From Epiperipatus broadwayi (lineage: Eukaryota > Onychophora > Udeonychophora > Euonychophora > Peripatidae): DNA of 64,000 nt. The notes below the pieces were generated by a model. That model was not told the DNA's origin. It made no database searches and saw only the letters and a program-made list of their open reading frames with translations. Location: NCBI GenBank assembly GCA_028023455.1, contig JAQFVV010000233.1:1072501-1136500 (forward strand). The letters run 5' to 3'. How positions within the stretch are numbered: the first letter of the stretch is position 1; every line of letters begins with the position of its first letter. The position numbers were made by a program, and so were the translations under genes. Below, one piece after another: positions 40,517-53,689 of the stretch.

Positions 40517-43400
40517 ATCATCATTATCATCATCATCAACCATTATCAGTCCACTGCAGGATGAAGGTCCCTCCAAATTTAATCCATCTTCAATCTTTAG
40601 CTTCTCTTCTCCACTCCACCCCTGCACACTTTCTTATTTCATCCATCCATCTCACATGTAGTCACTTTCTGGGTCTTTTACAATCTTTTGGAATCCAGAT
40701 TAAGATTTCAATTATCCATCTATTATCATCTCTTTTAGCAATATATTCAGCCCAATTCCACTTGTCTTTTCATTTTTTCAATGAGGTCAGTAACATCTGT
40801 TTGTTCTCTTACCCATATATTATATTTTCAATCTTTTCTTGTTACTCCCAATAAGCATCTCTCCATACTTCTTTGAGTGGTCTGAAGTCTTTGTATTGCT
40901 CTTCTATTAAGTGTTCAAATCTCAGATCCATAAGTAAGAACTGGTAAAACACATTTATTAAAAACCTTCCTTTTCAAACACATAGGTATATTTCCTTTTA
41001 GTATCAAGTTATTTCTACCAAAAGCACTCCAAACAAGTTTAATTCTATGATTAATTTCATCCATTATGTTTCCATCTGTATTAATAATCTGACCAAGGTA
41101 TTTGTAACTGTTAACTTCTTCTAACTCATCATAATCAATCTTTATTTTCATATTTTGAGAAAATCCATTAAACATTACTTTAGTCTTTTTAACATTTATC
41201 TTTAGTCCTACTTTCATCTGATAACTCCTGCAACATTTCCTGTAGCTCTAAAGCATTATTTGCAAAAACAACTACATCATCTGCAAAATCTAAATGACTT
41301 AAATAATCTCCATTTACTTTCACTCCTTTAGCTTCCCATTTTAATCCACAAAATACTTCTTGCAGCACTGCTGTAAAAAGTTTTGGAGATATGGAGTCAC
41401 CCTGTCTTACACTCTTTTCAATGTTGACTTTCCTAGTATCATTATGTAATCTAATTGTTGCTGTTGCATTTTTATAAATATTCTTTAAAATATGACAATA
41501 TCCTGGATCTATACTTTGATGATCCAATGCTTTAATTACTGAAGAAATGTTTATAGAATCAAATGCTTTTTCATAATCCATTAATACAAAGCATAATGGC
41601 AACTCATATTCATTTGTCTTTTCTATAACTTCTCTTAATACCTGGATATGATTTACTGTACTAAAATCACTTTTCAATCCAGCTTATTCTCTTGATTGGT
41701 GGAAATCCAATGTTCTCTGTAGATGAGTTGTAATTATCTTGGTAAAAATTTTGTTCAAAACTGATAAAAGGCTGATAGATCTGTAATTTCTAATATTTTC
41801 TTTATCATCTTTTTTAAATATTAATATTAATACTGAATTCTTCCAATCATCTGGTATATCTTCATCATTTAGACATTTGGTATATAAGTTTGCTAAAAAA
41901 AATATGTTTTTTCACCTAATTCTTTTAATATATCAATGATAATTCTATCATTACCTGGAGCCTTTTCTTTCTTCATAAATTTAATTGTATGTCTCACTTG
42001 TTTATTTAAAATTCTGGGCAATTCAGAAGATGTAATAATATAGAAGGTACTTGTACTTTATTACTATATAATTCTTGATAGAAGTCTTCTGCTCATTTCA
42101 TGATGTCATCTCTCTTTTTAGTAATAATTCTATCCTTTTTTCTTATTGCAGATGTAAATTTCCTATCAATACCAAAATGTTGTTTTACACTCTTGAGACT
42201 TTTATTTTCTTCTACAGCTTTCCTTGCTAGTTCACAGTTATCCTTTCTTATATCATTTTCAACATTTTCCCACTCCATTTTACAAAATTTGAGATATTCA
42301 ATCCTTTTTAATGCATCATTTTTGTATATTTTCATATTCCTTCTTTTTTTCATAAATTCTCTAATCTCAGTAAAAATTTTATTGGTCAATTGCTTTTTTC
42401 TACCAGCTTCATATTAATTTCCTTCAAATCTCAATCATGTTCAAAATCTACTAATACTTGAAACTGGTTTGTAAGTTCTAATTTAAATTTATTAGAATGT
42501 TTCTGAAGATTAGGAATATCAATTGTAAATATTGTTTTTCTTAATAATTTTCTCTCTAGTTTTGCATTAAATTAATCACTTCCTGTGTTAAATTTATTAA
42601 GAACATTACAATCTTGAAATATGTATTTTCTGTTAGCCAAAATATAATCCAATTCTGATGTATCTTCATTTCAATGCTTTCATGTCCATTTCCTTTTAAC
42701 ATTTTTCATAAAAAAATGATTCATAATATAAAGTTTTTCTTTTTCTGCAAACTCCATAAGTCTATGGTCTTCCTTATTTCTATTACCATAACCAAAATTA
42801 CCTACATCACTTTTACCTTTCATTTGTTTACCAATTCTAACATTAAAGTCTCCCATAATAATTTTAAAATGTTGTTTACACTGATCAAAAGCCTTTTGTA
42901 CATCCATAAAAAAATCTACTACTTCATCACTATGAGAACTTATTGGGGCATAAACCTGAATTATCTACATTTGGTATTTGCTATTAAGTTGGTATAACTA
43001 ATCTTGCCAGCCACTCTGTCCAATACACCAGCAATCTCCACAATGTTGTTCTTCCATTTTTTATTTACAATACTCCACTTGTATTTTCCATATTTGTGTC
43101 TTTATAGTAGAGTATATGTCCACTTTTTAAATCAATTGTCTCTTCACCTTTTTTTCTAACTTCACAAAGTCCTATAATGTTCCATTTAATATAAGACAGT
43201 TCTTCTTCTAATTCTTGTAATCTTCCTTTACTTGAAAGAGATCTGCAGTTATAAATATCTAAAGTCATCAAAAAATGGCAGCCTGGATCCACAATCAGAG
43301 GATTCATAACACCCTCTGCCTTCGTCCACCAACTACTGCCTTGGTTGGTGACTTTCAGCCTCCTAGGAATAAGGACCATAATTTACTTTTTGTCTCTCAT
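40517..43400 (-). mobile_element. RTE-clade non-LTR retrotransposon, copy 1, nearly full length, dead
   Basis: Minus strand, starting near 43400 with a leader that reads VTNQGSSWWTKAEGVMNPLI, then the endonuclease start (KWNIIGLCEVRKKGEET, about 43120-43200). Next are MGDFNVRIGK and GNFGYGNRNKEDHRL (42770-42860), a charged linker (42093-42389), and an RT with MDYEKAFDSIN, VRQGDSISPKLF and DFADDVVVF (41270-41590). It ends with YLGQIIN, RIKLVWSAFGRN and VLTYGSE (40915-41110). The tail is (ATG)n-type, as is common in RTE. Several frame changes and stops are present. It sits inside a CR1-like LINE. Confidence 0.85.
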
Positions 43401-43499
43401 GATTGTATATATATATTGGAAAAATATTTATCATTTACATGTATATTCATTCTGCCTTTTCAGGCAACTGAGAAGAAAGACCATGGTGTTTCTTGATAT

Positions 43500-43760
43500 G
43501 TAAATTTGTTTGATTTTCTGATCATTTTTCATACTAATTATTATTTAAGTTGATGTCATATTTGTACTTGTGCTGTTGTGTCATCTGCTAATAATTTGTG
43601 TTATCTAGGTGCCTTTATTGACTATAGATTATTCTGGTTAAACCATATTGTTTTCATTTGTACTTGTATAATGAACTATTTCCATTATCTAACATTAAAT
43701 GTTCAATGTCTAGAAAAAAAAAAACTTTATTTAAATTTTCCCATTACATTTAATTATTAG
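43500..43760 (+). pseudogene. CR1/jockey-like RT fragment, 3' part
   Basis: Reads NNLCYLGAFIDYRLFWLNHI at about 43587-43646, the YLGVxIDxxLxWxxHI block that follows the RT catalytic core in CR1-type LINEs, then decays. Same strand and correct order relative to 40010-40500, so the RTE element appears to have split one older copy. Confidence 0.6.
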
Positions 43761-43789
43761 GTTAATATATACACTAATAGCACATAGGT

Positions 43790-43905
43790 TATTGGAAAAT
43801 TTAAATAAAGTTTAATTTTTTTTTAGACATTTAATATTAGAAGATGGAAATAGTCCAAATTATAAGTATAACTAAAATGCCATCCCAAAATCTTCAGACA
43901 AACAA
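43790..43905 (+). repeat. Direct repeat flanking the CR1-like block, right copy
   Basis: TTGGAAAATTTAAATAAAGT and TTAATATTAGAAGATGGAAA, then TAGTCCAAATTATAA, match 39665-39790. Placed after the RT end, it is probably the 3' tail of the CR1-like element; the left copy would then be the tail of a neighbour. Confidence 0.5.
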
Positions 43906-45533
43906 TATTGTTTCATTTTTCTATTTATCTACAGAGACCATCTTTAATTACTTTTTACACTTCTTGTTATTAAAGCTTATTAGGTTATAATATTTCTGTT
44001 TTGGAAAACTGATTTACTTTTGCAATGGGGAAATCTCATGCCACAGCATTTAGAAATATTCATGGTACACAAGAATATACTAGATGCTTTTCAATTATAT
44101 TAGTATATGCAATTATTGATACTGACTGATTTTTGATGATATATATATATATGCGTGTGTGCATTATAAGAGTTTCAAATCATAGATAAATATCAAATAA
44201 CTACACGATTTTTTTTCCAAGACTTCTGGTAAAAAACAGTTTAATTGTAACGGTACCAAGGAAAAATGTTATCTGAATTTTACTAACATCATTCATTTAA
44301 TTTTTTAAAAATGTTAACGGTCATTGACTGTATTAACTAAATATTATTCTATGTGTGATCAATTTATTTTCTTTATATAAAAAAACTTGAGCGAGGACTT
44401 TAACGTAATATATTACGTTAAACTCCTCGCTCAAGATTTTTCTAGTATAAAGTTTATATAGGAGTTATTTATTTGTTATTTACAGAATAAATAAATAAAC
44501 AAATCATTTAAAGAAAGAACTGAATACAAATTAATATTTAACATATTTGTATTGACTAAATGATTATACTAATTGTAATTGAAGTAGATACTTAGGCTCG
44601 CTGTTGTCAATTAATATTAATTTAGTTAAAGTAAATAAAATGGAATAAATATGTATAATTAAATGGCTTAAAATGCATTTAGTAAGCTCATATTTTTATT
44701 TGTTCATTTAATTTAAAAAATGCCATTGGGGTCTGAAACATTAATTTTGAATTTTATAATGTAACAGATTATAACTGATCCAAAAGTCTATAAAAAATTT
44801 GATAACAAGAAGAATAGAATCATATAATACTAAATCATCCATTCACTTTAAAGAAAGCATTGGGTTACATACCGATCTGATATTATTTTCATTAGTAAAT
44901 TGAAGAATTTAAACTAAAAAGGAGTGAACATTAGAAGAAAAGATAATGTAAGACATTATTAAAAAAAACATCTGCAGAGATGAAGTTGTTCCTTGAAATA
45001 AAGAAAGTTGCACGATTATTGGAGCAGGGAAGCTTATGATAGACTTTTAATAAAAAGCTCTTTGCCTAAAAATAATAATAATGTAGAATTCATATCGAAA
45101 TATCTTAAATTAAAAACAATATGTAAAATACATTGTTTAAAATATTTTTAAAAATCATCTATTTTTATGTACTCTAATACTTATATTGTGCATGTGATAT
45201 ATTGATTTTTTAATAATTCACAAATAAAAATAAGTAATACACAAACACACACCCTTGAAGGCATACCTATGTATACATATAGGTAGATTTTATCAGACTG
45301 GAAGTTTCATAATCAATTATTATTTAATTTATTTACATATAAATTACAGATTACATCATAATTAATTTACAATAATATAAACATGCAAGTACATTAAATT
45401 GGTAAAATCTAATTCAAACTATCTGTTTATGTTAAGCAAGAAGTGCTAAAGAGATCTATATAAGCAAATAATAACCATTATATTAAATATATGCAAATAA
45501 AATTGTTTAATACTGTGTTAAAATTATTAGTTT
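43906..45533. other. AT-rich region, no gene seen
   Basis: Plain AT-rich DNA apart from the palindrome at 44386-44435. Confidence 0.45.
44386..44435. repeat. 50-bp palindrome without a loop
   Basis: Two 25-base arms (CTTGAGCGAGGAC then TTTAACGTAATA, and its complement) meet with no spacer and only one mismatched pair. It has four CpG in otherwise CpG-poor surroundings. The flanks (CTTTATA / TATAAAG) extend the symmetry loosely to about 75 bp. Confidence 0.95.
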
Positions 45534-47310
45534 CATGACATCATCATCATTATCAACCATTATCAATCCACTGCAGGATGAAGGTCTCTCCAAGTTTAAT
45601 CCATCTTCTCTGATCTTTAGCTTCTCTTCTCTACATCACCCCTGCACATGTGGTCTCTTTCTGGGTCTTTTACAATCTCTTGGAATCCAGTTTAAAATTT
45701 CAAATGTCCATCTATTATCATCTCTTCTAGCAATATGTCCAGCCCAACTCCACTTCAATCTTTTAATTTTTTCAATGAAGTCAGTAACACCTGTTTGTTC
45801 TCTTAACCATACATTGCATTTTCGATCTCTTCTTGTTACTCCCAACATACATCTCTCCATACTTCTTTGAGTCATCTGAAGTCTCTGTATTGCTTTTCTA
45901 TTAAATGTCCAAGTCTCAGATCCATAAGTAAGAACTGGTAAAACACATTTGTTAAAAACCTTCTTTTTCAAATACATAGGCATATTTCTCCTTAATATCA
46001 AGTTATTTCTACCAAAAGCACTCCAACCAAGTTTAATTCTATGATTAATTTCCTCCATTATATTTTCATCTGTATTAATAATCTGACCAAGGTATTTGTA
46101 ACTTTTAACTTATTCTAATTCATCATAATCAATCTTTATTTTCATATTTTGAGCAAATCGATTAAACATTACTTTAGTCTTTTTAACATTTATCTTTAGT
46201 CCTATTTTCATCTGATAACTTCTGCAACATTTCCTGAAGCTCTGAAGCATTATTTGCAAAAACAACTATATCATCTGCGAAATCTAAATGACTTAAATAA
46301 TCTCCATTTACTTTCACTCCTTTAATTTTCCATTTTAATCCACAAAATACTTCTTGCAACACTGCTGTAAAAAGTTTTGGAGATATAGAGTCACCTTGTC
46401 TTACACCTTTCTCAATGTTGTTTCCCAGTATCATTATGTAATCAAATTGTTACTGTTGCATTTTTATAAATATTCTTTAAAATATGACAATATCCTGGAT
46501 CTATACCTTGATGATCTAATGCTTTAATCACTGAAGAAATGTTTATAGAATCAAATGTCTTTTCTATAATCTACAAATCCAAAACATAATGACAACTCAT
46601 ATTCATTTGTCCTTTCTATAACTTCTCTCAATACCTGGATATGATCTACTGTACTAAAACCACTTTTAAATCCAGCTTGTTCTCTTGCTTGGTGGAAATC
46701 CAATGTTCTCTGTAGACAAGTTGTAATTATCTTGGTAAATTTTTTTATATAAAACTGATAAAAGGCTGATAGGTGTGTAATTTCTAATATCTTCTTTATC
46801 ACCTTTTTTAAATATTAATATTATTACTGCATTCTTCCAATCATCTGGTACATCTTTATCATTTAGACATTTGGTATATAACTTTGCTAAAAAAAATTCT
46901 ATTTTTTCACTTGCTTCTTTTAATATATCAATTATAATTCCATTATTACCTAAAGCCTTTCCTTTCTTCATACATTTAATTGCATGTCTCACTTCTTCAT
47001 TTAAAATTCTGGGCAATTCAGAAGATGTAATAGATATAGGAGGTACTTGTTGTTTATTACTATATAATTCTTAATAAAAATCTTCTACAAATTTCATGAT
47101 GTCATCTCTCTTTTTAGTAATAATTTCATCTTCTTATTGCAGATATAAATTTCCTACAAATACCAAAATGTTGTTTGACATTCTTGAGACTTTTATTTTC
47201 TTCTGCAGCTTTCCTTGCTAGTTCACAGTTATACTTTCTTATATCATTTTCAACTCTTTCCCACACCATTTTACAAAATTTGAGATATTCAATTTTTTTT
47301 ATCTACCAGC
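45534..47310 (-). mobile_element. RTE-clade retrotransposon, copy 2, 5'-truncated, dead
   Basis: Closely similar to copy 1 over its RT half. Minus-strand segments read GKALGNNGIIIDILKEASEK and NYTPISLLSVLYK (46666-47016), REQAGFKSGFSTVDHIQVLR (46620-46690), VRQGDSISPKLF and DFADDIVVF (46250-46410), then RIKLGWSAFGRN, VLTYGSETWTF and WSWAGHIARRDDNRW (45690-46050). The last block is typical of RTE C-termini. Frame changes separate them. The 3' end is the same (ATG)n-type tail; the 5' end stops in the linker near 47310, as expected from incomplete reverse transcription. Confidence 0.85.
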
Positions 47311-50279
47311 TATCTTTGTTGTATATCAGCTTTAATTAAATGTATGTGTCTAAAAATTAAGAACAATTATTAGTTATTGTACCTACAGATATATTTTTAT
47401 AAATTGTTAAAAGGAGCTTGCCTTGACAACAGTTTGAAATTGTTAATTGTTATTGATATTGGGGATTGTCTAAATGTTGACTGGTTTTTAATAATATTTA
47501 TATATGTGATATTATAAGAGAAATACACGGTAAATGCATAAAAAAAATTAAAATATAAGAATATATGTTTTTAACAAATTTTTATGAATATTTTAAATAT
47601 TTGTTTTTTTTTTTAAAGAATAATTCTAAGAAAAATGTAGAATTATTTTATTTATTTTATTTGATATAACTGAAAACTTGTTAAATATTATAATTTTAAA
47701 TATGAGGTTCTTGTTGTCATTTTAGAACTAAGCATGCTTGACAAATGACTTTAAAAAGCCAGAAAAAAAAGTCAAAAGGTTTAACGAATCTAGGTATTGC
47801 ATTAATTTCGAAAAATATTAAAGACTATCAAGAATTGATGAATGATCTTTAACTTGAAAAAAAGTCTTTGATTTAATTATTCAAGCATGTTATTAGTAGA
47901 AGAAAAAAAATAAAACTGAATTTTAAGTTACTAGAATAAATTATGTTAAAAAATAGCAAAGGGGGAATATAGTACATTCTATTGCCTAGCTTAGGATAGA
48001 AAATGTACATACTGCCCATATAGGGCAGGACCAAGCGTTTTTGGTTTTCTATGCAGACTTCAGTGTTGGTGCCTCCAAAAACAATATACACACAAATTAA
48101 ATCATAAGAAAACAAATAAAATGAAACAAAGCTTTCTTCTTTAAATTTTAACTTTGGACAGCTCTAAATATATACATAATATGTCTAATTAAAATAATTG
48201 ACAAATAAGTCTCTTAGATTACTGCCTAGTGTGACTATAGTTTGGGGTAGCCCTATATATATAAATTAACAACAACAACAAAAAAAACAATATTGTAATA
48301 TTTAGTTTAAAGAACAAATTAATGTCTTAACCAAGCTTATGTTTTACAATTTTGGACATAATTTCTAAAAAATGTAATTCTGGATGATAAAATTGATGAA
48401 TTGATCAAAAAATAACTGCTGTTCTGTTTTTCCATTTTGTTTTGGTTTTTTAATAAAAAAAACTTAAAAAATAACTGTTAAAATAAAGATGAACTTATTT
48501 AATATATTAATACTTCATTAATAATTATTTTATTAATAACTAACTATTCCTTTTTTTTCTGTACAAAATGGCTCATTAATTTCAATACATAAATGCTCCA
48601 CACACTTTCCCCCCTCCAAATCTTGTTTCTTTATGTGAACCATTTCCTTTCATATCTTTGTAAATATTATATTATAATATCTTTTTATAATTTTTTTCTA
48701 CATATTACCATCTTTAATGGTCATTTTAAAGGATCATTCCTATAAAATGTATATTAATATATTTGTAACATATAAAATATTATATATAGCATATAATGTT
48801 TATAATAATGTATAATAAAAATTTATTCCTATAAATCATATTTTTATTTCCTTTTTTTTTTATATTTATCTTCTCTATCATAATTTTTATATTTTCCTCT
48901 TACAAACTTTTTACATTCTAATTTTTTTTATATACCTTGTTTTTAAAAACTATTAAGAAAAGTTAATTAAAAACACATCTATACATAAGGGGAGGAGGGC
49001 AGTTTTGAATAGGAATAGTTGTGAAAATGTAATATTTAAACAATTATGTGAATATATAAAGGTAAAGACAAATATATGAATAAAATATATATTTTAAAAG
49101 ATTTGATAGTTTTTAAAAGCAAGGGATGCAGAAAAATCAGAATGTTAAAAGTTTATAATAGAAAAATACAATAATATATATATATACTAATGTACAGATA
49201 AATATATAAAAAAAATAAAGATATGAATTGTATAAAATAATTTGTATACTGTTATTATAATTATGTACACTATATTTTATAGGAATGAGTTTTAAATGAT
49301 CATAGATAATCAAAAATAAGAGAGATATTATAGTAAAAATATTATAAATGAAGATGTGAATGGAAAGCAATTGGGGGAAAAAGTGTATGGAATATTTATA
49401 AAAATAAAATAGAAATTAATGTATAGAATTAATATATTATTTGCATAGATCTGCTACAAAAATATTTATTGCATACGAAATTCACAAAATTTTATATTTC
49501 TTTATAGACTATACATTAGATTTAAAATCTGGAATATTGTTATTTTCAAAATCAATTAATGAGCCATTTTAATTGTACGATATAAGATTATCTTACATTA
49601 GTTTCTTCCAATCAGTTTGAAATGATACTTGGCTGTATTCATTAACTGTGTTTTCCTGAAGGTTTGTGATGATGGAATTTTAGTTGTATTTATATGTTGG
49701 ACTATTTATATCATCTAATTTTTCTAAAGATATTCAATATTTAATATTAAATTATGAAAATAGTTTAACATATAAATATACTCATTAACTGTCTCACCAT
49801 ATTCCATTGACATTAGAAGTCAAAAAAAAATAAATAATGAAAATAGAAGAAAGATAATTATCTCATTAAATATTGTGGGGAAAAAAAAATTAAATATAGA
49901 TTACAAATGTAGTAATCAATTGATGAAATAGATTTAGACCCAAAATTATAGCATTTTAGTTTGCCAAACTTGCTCTCCTACTTGTGAGACTATAAGATGA
50001 TCAGATGAGAACATAGCTTATATCTTTTAATAAATGTTCTCAGCTACAATAAAATATGTTAAACAGGATAGATAGAGAATAAACAAATAATAGGTTTAAT
50101 TATAACCAAAGATATTGTTACGTCAGAAAACAAACACGCGTACACACATATACGATTACACATAATCCCATCATTAATTAATTTATGCTTCTTTCGTCCA
50201 TTTTTATTTTCACGCTAGCCATGATTCATTTTTTATTCTTTGCAACAATTATCAGTTTCTAACTGGACTCTAAGTATTC
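47311..50279. other. AT-rich region, no gene seen
   Basis: About 49690-49800 weakly resembles the repeat at 39665-39790. No frame, palindrome or LTR-like end is convincing. Confidence 0.45.
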
Positions 50280-50860
50280 TCTCTAGGAAGACAGCGGGTA
50301 TACAGTTAGCAGCACTAATTTTCGAAGTCTCCTCACGGCTTTAGCAAAACAGGTAATCTTAGCAAAACTCTTCTCGGCCAATCTTTCCCCCTGTGTCTCC
50401 ATCTTTACAGTATTTGTTCTGTCACAATAGTCCTCGGAAATCTCCTACAGAAATTAATTTTTCTATTTAATTCGTTAAAAGTACCGTTAAAAGCATGATT
50501 GCATGCGGCGTTGGGAAGCTTCTTACAAACTATGGGAGCCGGACACGTACTTATACGAGCTGCCTCATCTTGACCGAGAGATGAAATCCTTAGTTCGACA
50601 CCCACCGTTTCTTTCACCGGCGTTTTCTCGTCACGCTCCTCGAACAAAAGAGTTATTAACTTATCTTTGATCGTATATGCGGCGAATATTTCTAACAGGA
50701 AATTTAGAAGTTGAATCGTGGATCTATTTAGCAGCAGGGCTTTTCATTTTATTATTCATTCATTGGTATACGTCACCGTATACAAGTTATATTCGCGGTC
50801 AGTGAGTCTATTAAATCTGTAATGAGTCCCATAAAAGATTTATAAACTAACTTGTATACT
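50280..50860. promoter_or_regulatory. CpG-rich island in AT-rich DNA
   Basis: CpG dinucleotides are dense here (GCGG, CCGG, TCGG, CGGCG repeated) while neighbouring kilobases have almost none. This fits an unmethylated promoter or first exon, or a young mobile-element segment. The right edge is a run of about 12 C followed by about 11 T near 50865-50885. Confidence 0.45.
50405..50739 (-). CDS. Unrecognised open frame in the CpG-rich island, possible exon
   Basis: Open for 110 codons on the minus strand up to a TAA at 50405-50407, with no ATG in the frame. If coding, it is an internal or last exon. The first 40 residues are hydrophobic (LLNRSTIQLLNFLLEIFAAY), followed by a charged stretch (LFEERDEKTPVKETVG) and a part with several Cys (STCPAPIVCKK, NAACNHAF, NFCRRF). 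I recognise no family. The richer base composition makes a chance frame of this length more likely than elsewhere in the window. Confidence 0.25.
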
Positions 50861-52320
50861 TAACCCCCCCCCCCCTTTTTTTTTTTAAACTAAATCTATA
50901 TTTTTAATTATAAAATTATTTTATTGAAAAAAATAAAATTTGATTAAGCTATTTAAAATCTGCATTTTCAATTAAAAAAAGAAGAGAATTCTTGTTTTAA
51001 AATTTTATTTGAAAAGCTGTTTAAATTTTTCGTTTCATTACTTTTTATAAAATAACAAAGTCACGTGTCGTGCGAGGATAATGAAACTTCCCTAGCAAAT
51101 TAAATAGTTGATTCAAAACTAACTACAATGAGCAAAGAAGGAGAGGGAAGGAAACTTATAGAATTTAATAAAATATTTTAAATTAATACTCATGAAATTT
51201 TTAAGATTGATTATTTTACTTTAATTAATTCGTCCGAAAAATAATTCAATTTTTAATATCTATAAGTAATTCACTTAAAAGATTTTTTTACATTAACCCA
51301 TCTTTCATTTAACTTCACTTTTAATTTGTAGTTATTATTATAAATTATAATATATTATTAATTTTTTTAACAAATTAGATTCAGATATATAGCAGTAAAG
51401 CCACCAATCTAAATACTTGATCTTTTTTGAAGTTGATTTGCCAGCGCTTAAATAATTTTTATATATAAATTATTTATTATATATATTTACATGCTAATAT
51501 AAATTAATGTCTGCAATATATTTATATTCTAAGGACATCGTATTATAATGTCCACGGTTCAGAAATTTTTTCAGTGATAAGAGAATTTCCAAGCTATCTA
51601 ATACCCTCCGCCCCCATCCCCTAATAGCAAACATACTAAAACTCTCAGCGCCCGCTCTGGTGAATAATGTTTTCTTTATTGATCTCTTTGGATTTGTGCT
51701 AAAAGAATTTTATTTTGCCATGATTTATTTAAAGCTGTTGTACTCTTTACCAATATATATATGTGCTGCATTTGGCTGCAGAAAAGAGTTTGCTGTTAAC
51801 TGAAATGAGACCTTTTTTTTTAGACTCCTTATGTGTTTGTTGGTGTTGCTATTGCTATATTATTTTTCATATAGTAAACTGCATATGAACAGGTTGTTCA
51901 TCAACATGCATCAATCAGTCAGTGTAATGAGTTTATTGACTTTTTACATTTGACTTTAAGATTAAGAAATTTCTTAGTCTTTCTTCTAAGTTGCCTGATA
52001 AAGTTTGTTCTTAACTAAAATATCAGATGAATTTTCTTGAAGGTAGGATAAATGTATCTACAATTGATTTTTTTGTAAACCCACATTTACAATCATGGGT
52101 CAGAACTAAATTGTAGGACCATATTCTCTGGAAATGGTACACCAATAAACTAAAGTAGTATTTTGTGGCCAACGACAGATGGGGCTAAAAATCCAGTGAT
52201 TATGGACCAAATCTGCCATTCACTGTTGATTTTTTATTTAGATACCTATAATTGCTAATCATTTTCAGTGAGGGAAGACTTCTTGAATTTGGAAAATTGT
52301 TTAATATTAAAGGGGACATT
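50861..52320. other. AT-rich region, no gene seen
   Basis: A GC-richer patch near 51590-51660 (CCCTCCGCCCCCATCCCC) has no frame. The rest is ordinary AT-rich DNA. Confidence 0.4.
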
Positions 52321-52329
52321 GTCAGACTT

Positions 52330-52700
52330 TATAAAATTAAAAAATAAATAAATGAAGATCCAATTTAAAAAAAAAAAAGGATATGTATTTTACTACAAAG
52401 ATACAGATAGTGAAAACCCAACTAGTGTGGAATTTATTCAAATAAAAAGTGGAAAATCAACTTTGTAAAGATTAAAGTCAGTGACAAAATTAGTTATTCA
52501 AATTAATGAAAGATATCAGATGCAGATATTTCAGATTTATGCCCAACAAGTTCTTCAGTGCTAAAAAATTTAAGGGGTTTGATATAGAAAGTGCTATAGG
52601 TAAGTTTGGTTATGGTGATAGAAATGAAAAAGAATATAGACTTATTGTGGATTATATAGCTGGGAGAAACAGCAATTTAAAAAGAGTGCCGAGTCATTGA
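52330..52700 (+). pseudogene. RTE endonuclease fragment
   Basis: GYVFYYKDTDSENPTSVEF (about 52380-52437) aligns with GHILYYKDTNMENTSGVLF of RTE copy 1, and IGKFGYGDRNEKEYRLI (about 52595-52648) with the VGNFGYGNRNKEDHRLM block. The part between is scrambled and includes stops. It is an old isolated piece on the plus strand. Confidence 0.6.
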
Positions 52701-53575
52701 CACATTTATCCATTTTGTTGAGGACTTATAATTTTAGAGATGCAGGTTAATTATAAAAATTACATTTTTATATGCTATAGCAATTAACTACTTATGTTTG
52801 ATTTGAACTTGGCAAATATTGGTAAAATATTTTTTCTCTTCCTATGATTTTTATATACCACTTTTCAATCTGTAACTTTAGTATCATGAATTACTAAGAT
52901 AGCTCAAAAATGAATCCTAATAAATACCATAACTTCTATTTATATTAAATCAACTGCCTCTGCAACTGTGTTATTTAGAAAACATGTTTTATCTAGTTTC
53001 ATCCATTAACTACAATTAATTATTTGTTTTTTCATAGTTCCTAATTACAGATAAACATATTAATTACTTTAGTTTTAATTATTCACACATTTAATTTATA
53101 TAAATCCAAATATTGGATGATCTAAGTTTATACATTTAATTAACTAAAGATTTTAATTTATATTCCCTCTTAATATATTTTATTCTGATTACAAATTTTG
53201 TTAAGAAATTTGCCTTTCCCATATTTTGGTATAAATATAAAGAGTACAAAAGTTTCTCTCACAATTCCTTTCTTTTGATTTTAATCAAAATAATATCCTC
53301 AGTAATAATAAATGTTATTTAGTCATTTTAAATTCAATCTGAAATAGTTATTTAAAGATAAGAATTAAAAAAAACTCCCACTCTTTCAGACATCTAATGA
53401 ATATGCTATAAAGTAACAATGATAACACATTTATTTTTGTGATTTACAATTTTAATGATGTTTATGCTTTGATAATATACCATAATATTGAATGAACATT
53501 CTATGATAATTTTTAATCTTTTTCCTTCTCTGTATTATCTAATACCATTAAGTATATTATTTAATTATTATGATA
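52701..53575. other. AT-rich region, no gene seen
   Basis: No supported feature. Confidence 0.4.
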
Positions 53576-53587
53576 AACATTTTTTTA

Positions 53588-53623
<36 letters not shown>

Positions 53624-53654
53624 GATAAACATTTTTTTATTAATATATATATAT
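53572..53654. repeat. Tandem copy of TATGATAAACATTTTTTTATTAA plus (AT)n
   Basis: The same short word followed by an (AT)n run occurs twice in a row, the first AT run being about 30 bp. The second run is followed by TGTAACG at 53654, which looks like an LTR start, but no matching end was found. Confidence 0.7.
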
Positions 53655-53689
53655 GTAACGAAGTTGTGCATAGGTAAGTGAATATGCTT

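Noticed and set aside
42100-42997. Plus-strand frames over the RTE copy
   Set aside because: Antisense shadows of the minus-strand RTE coding sequence.
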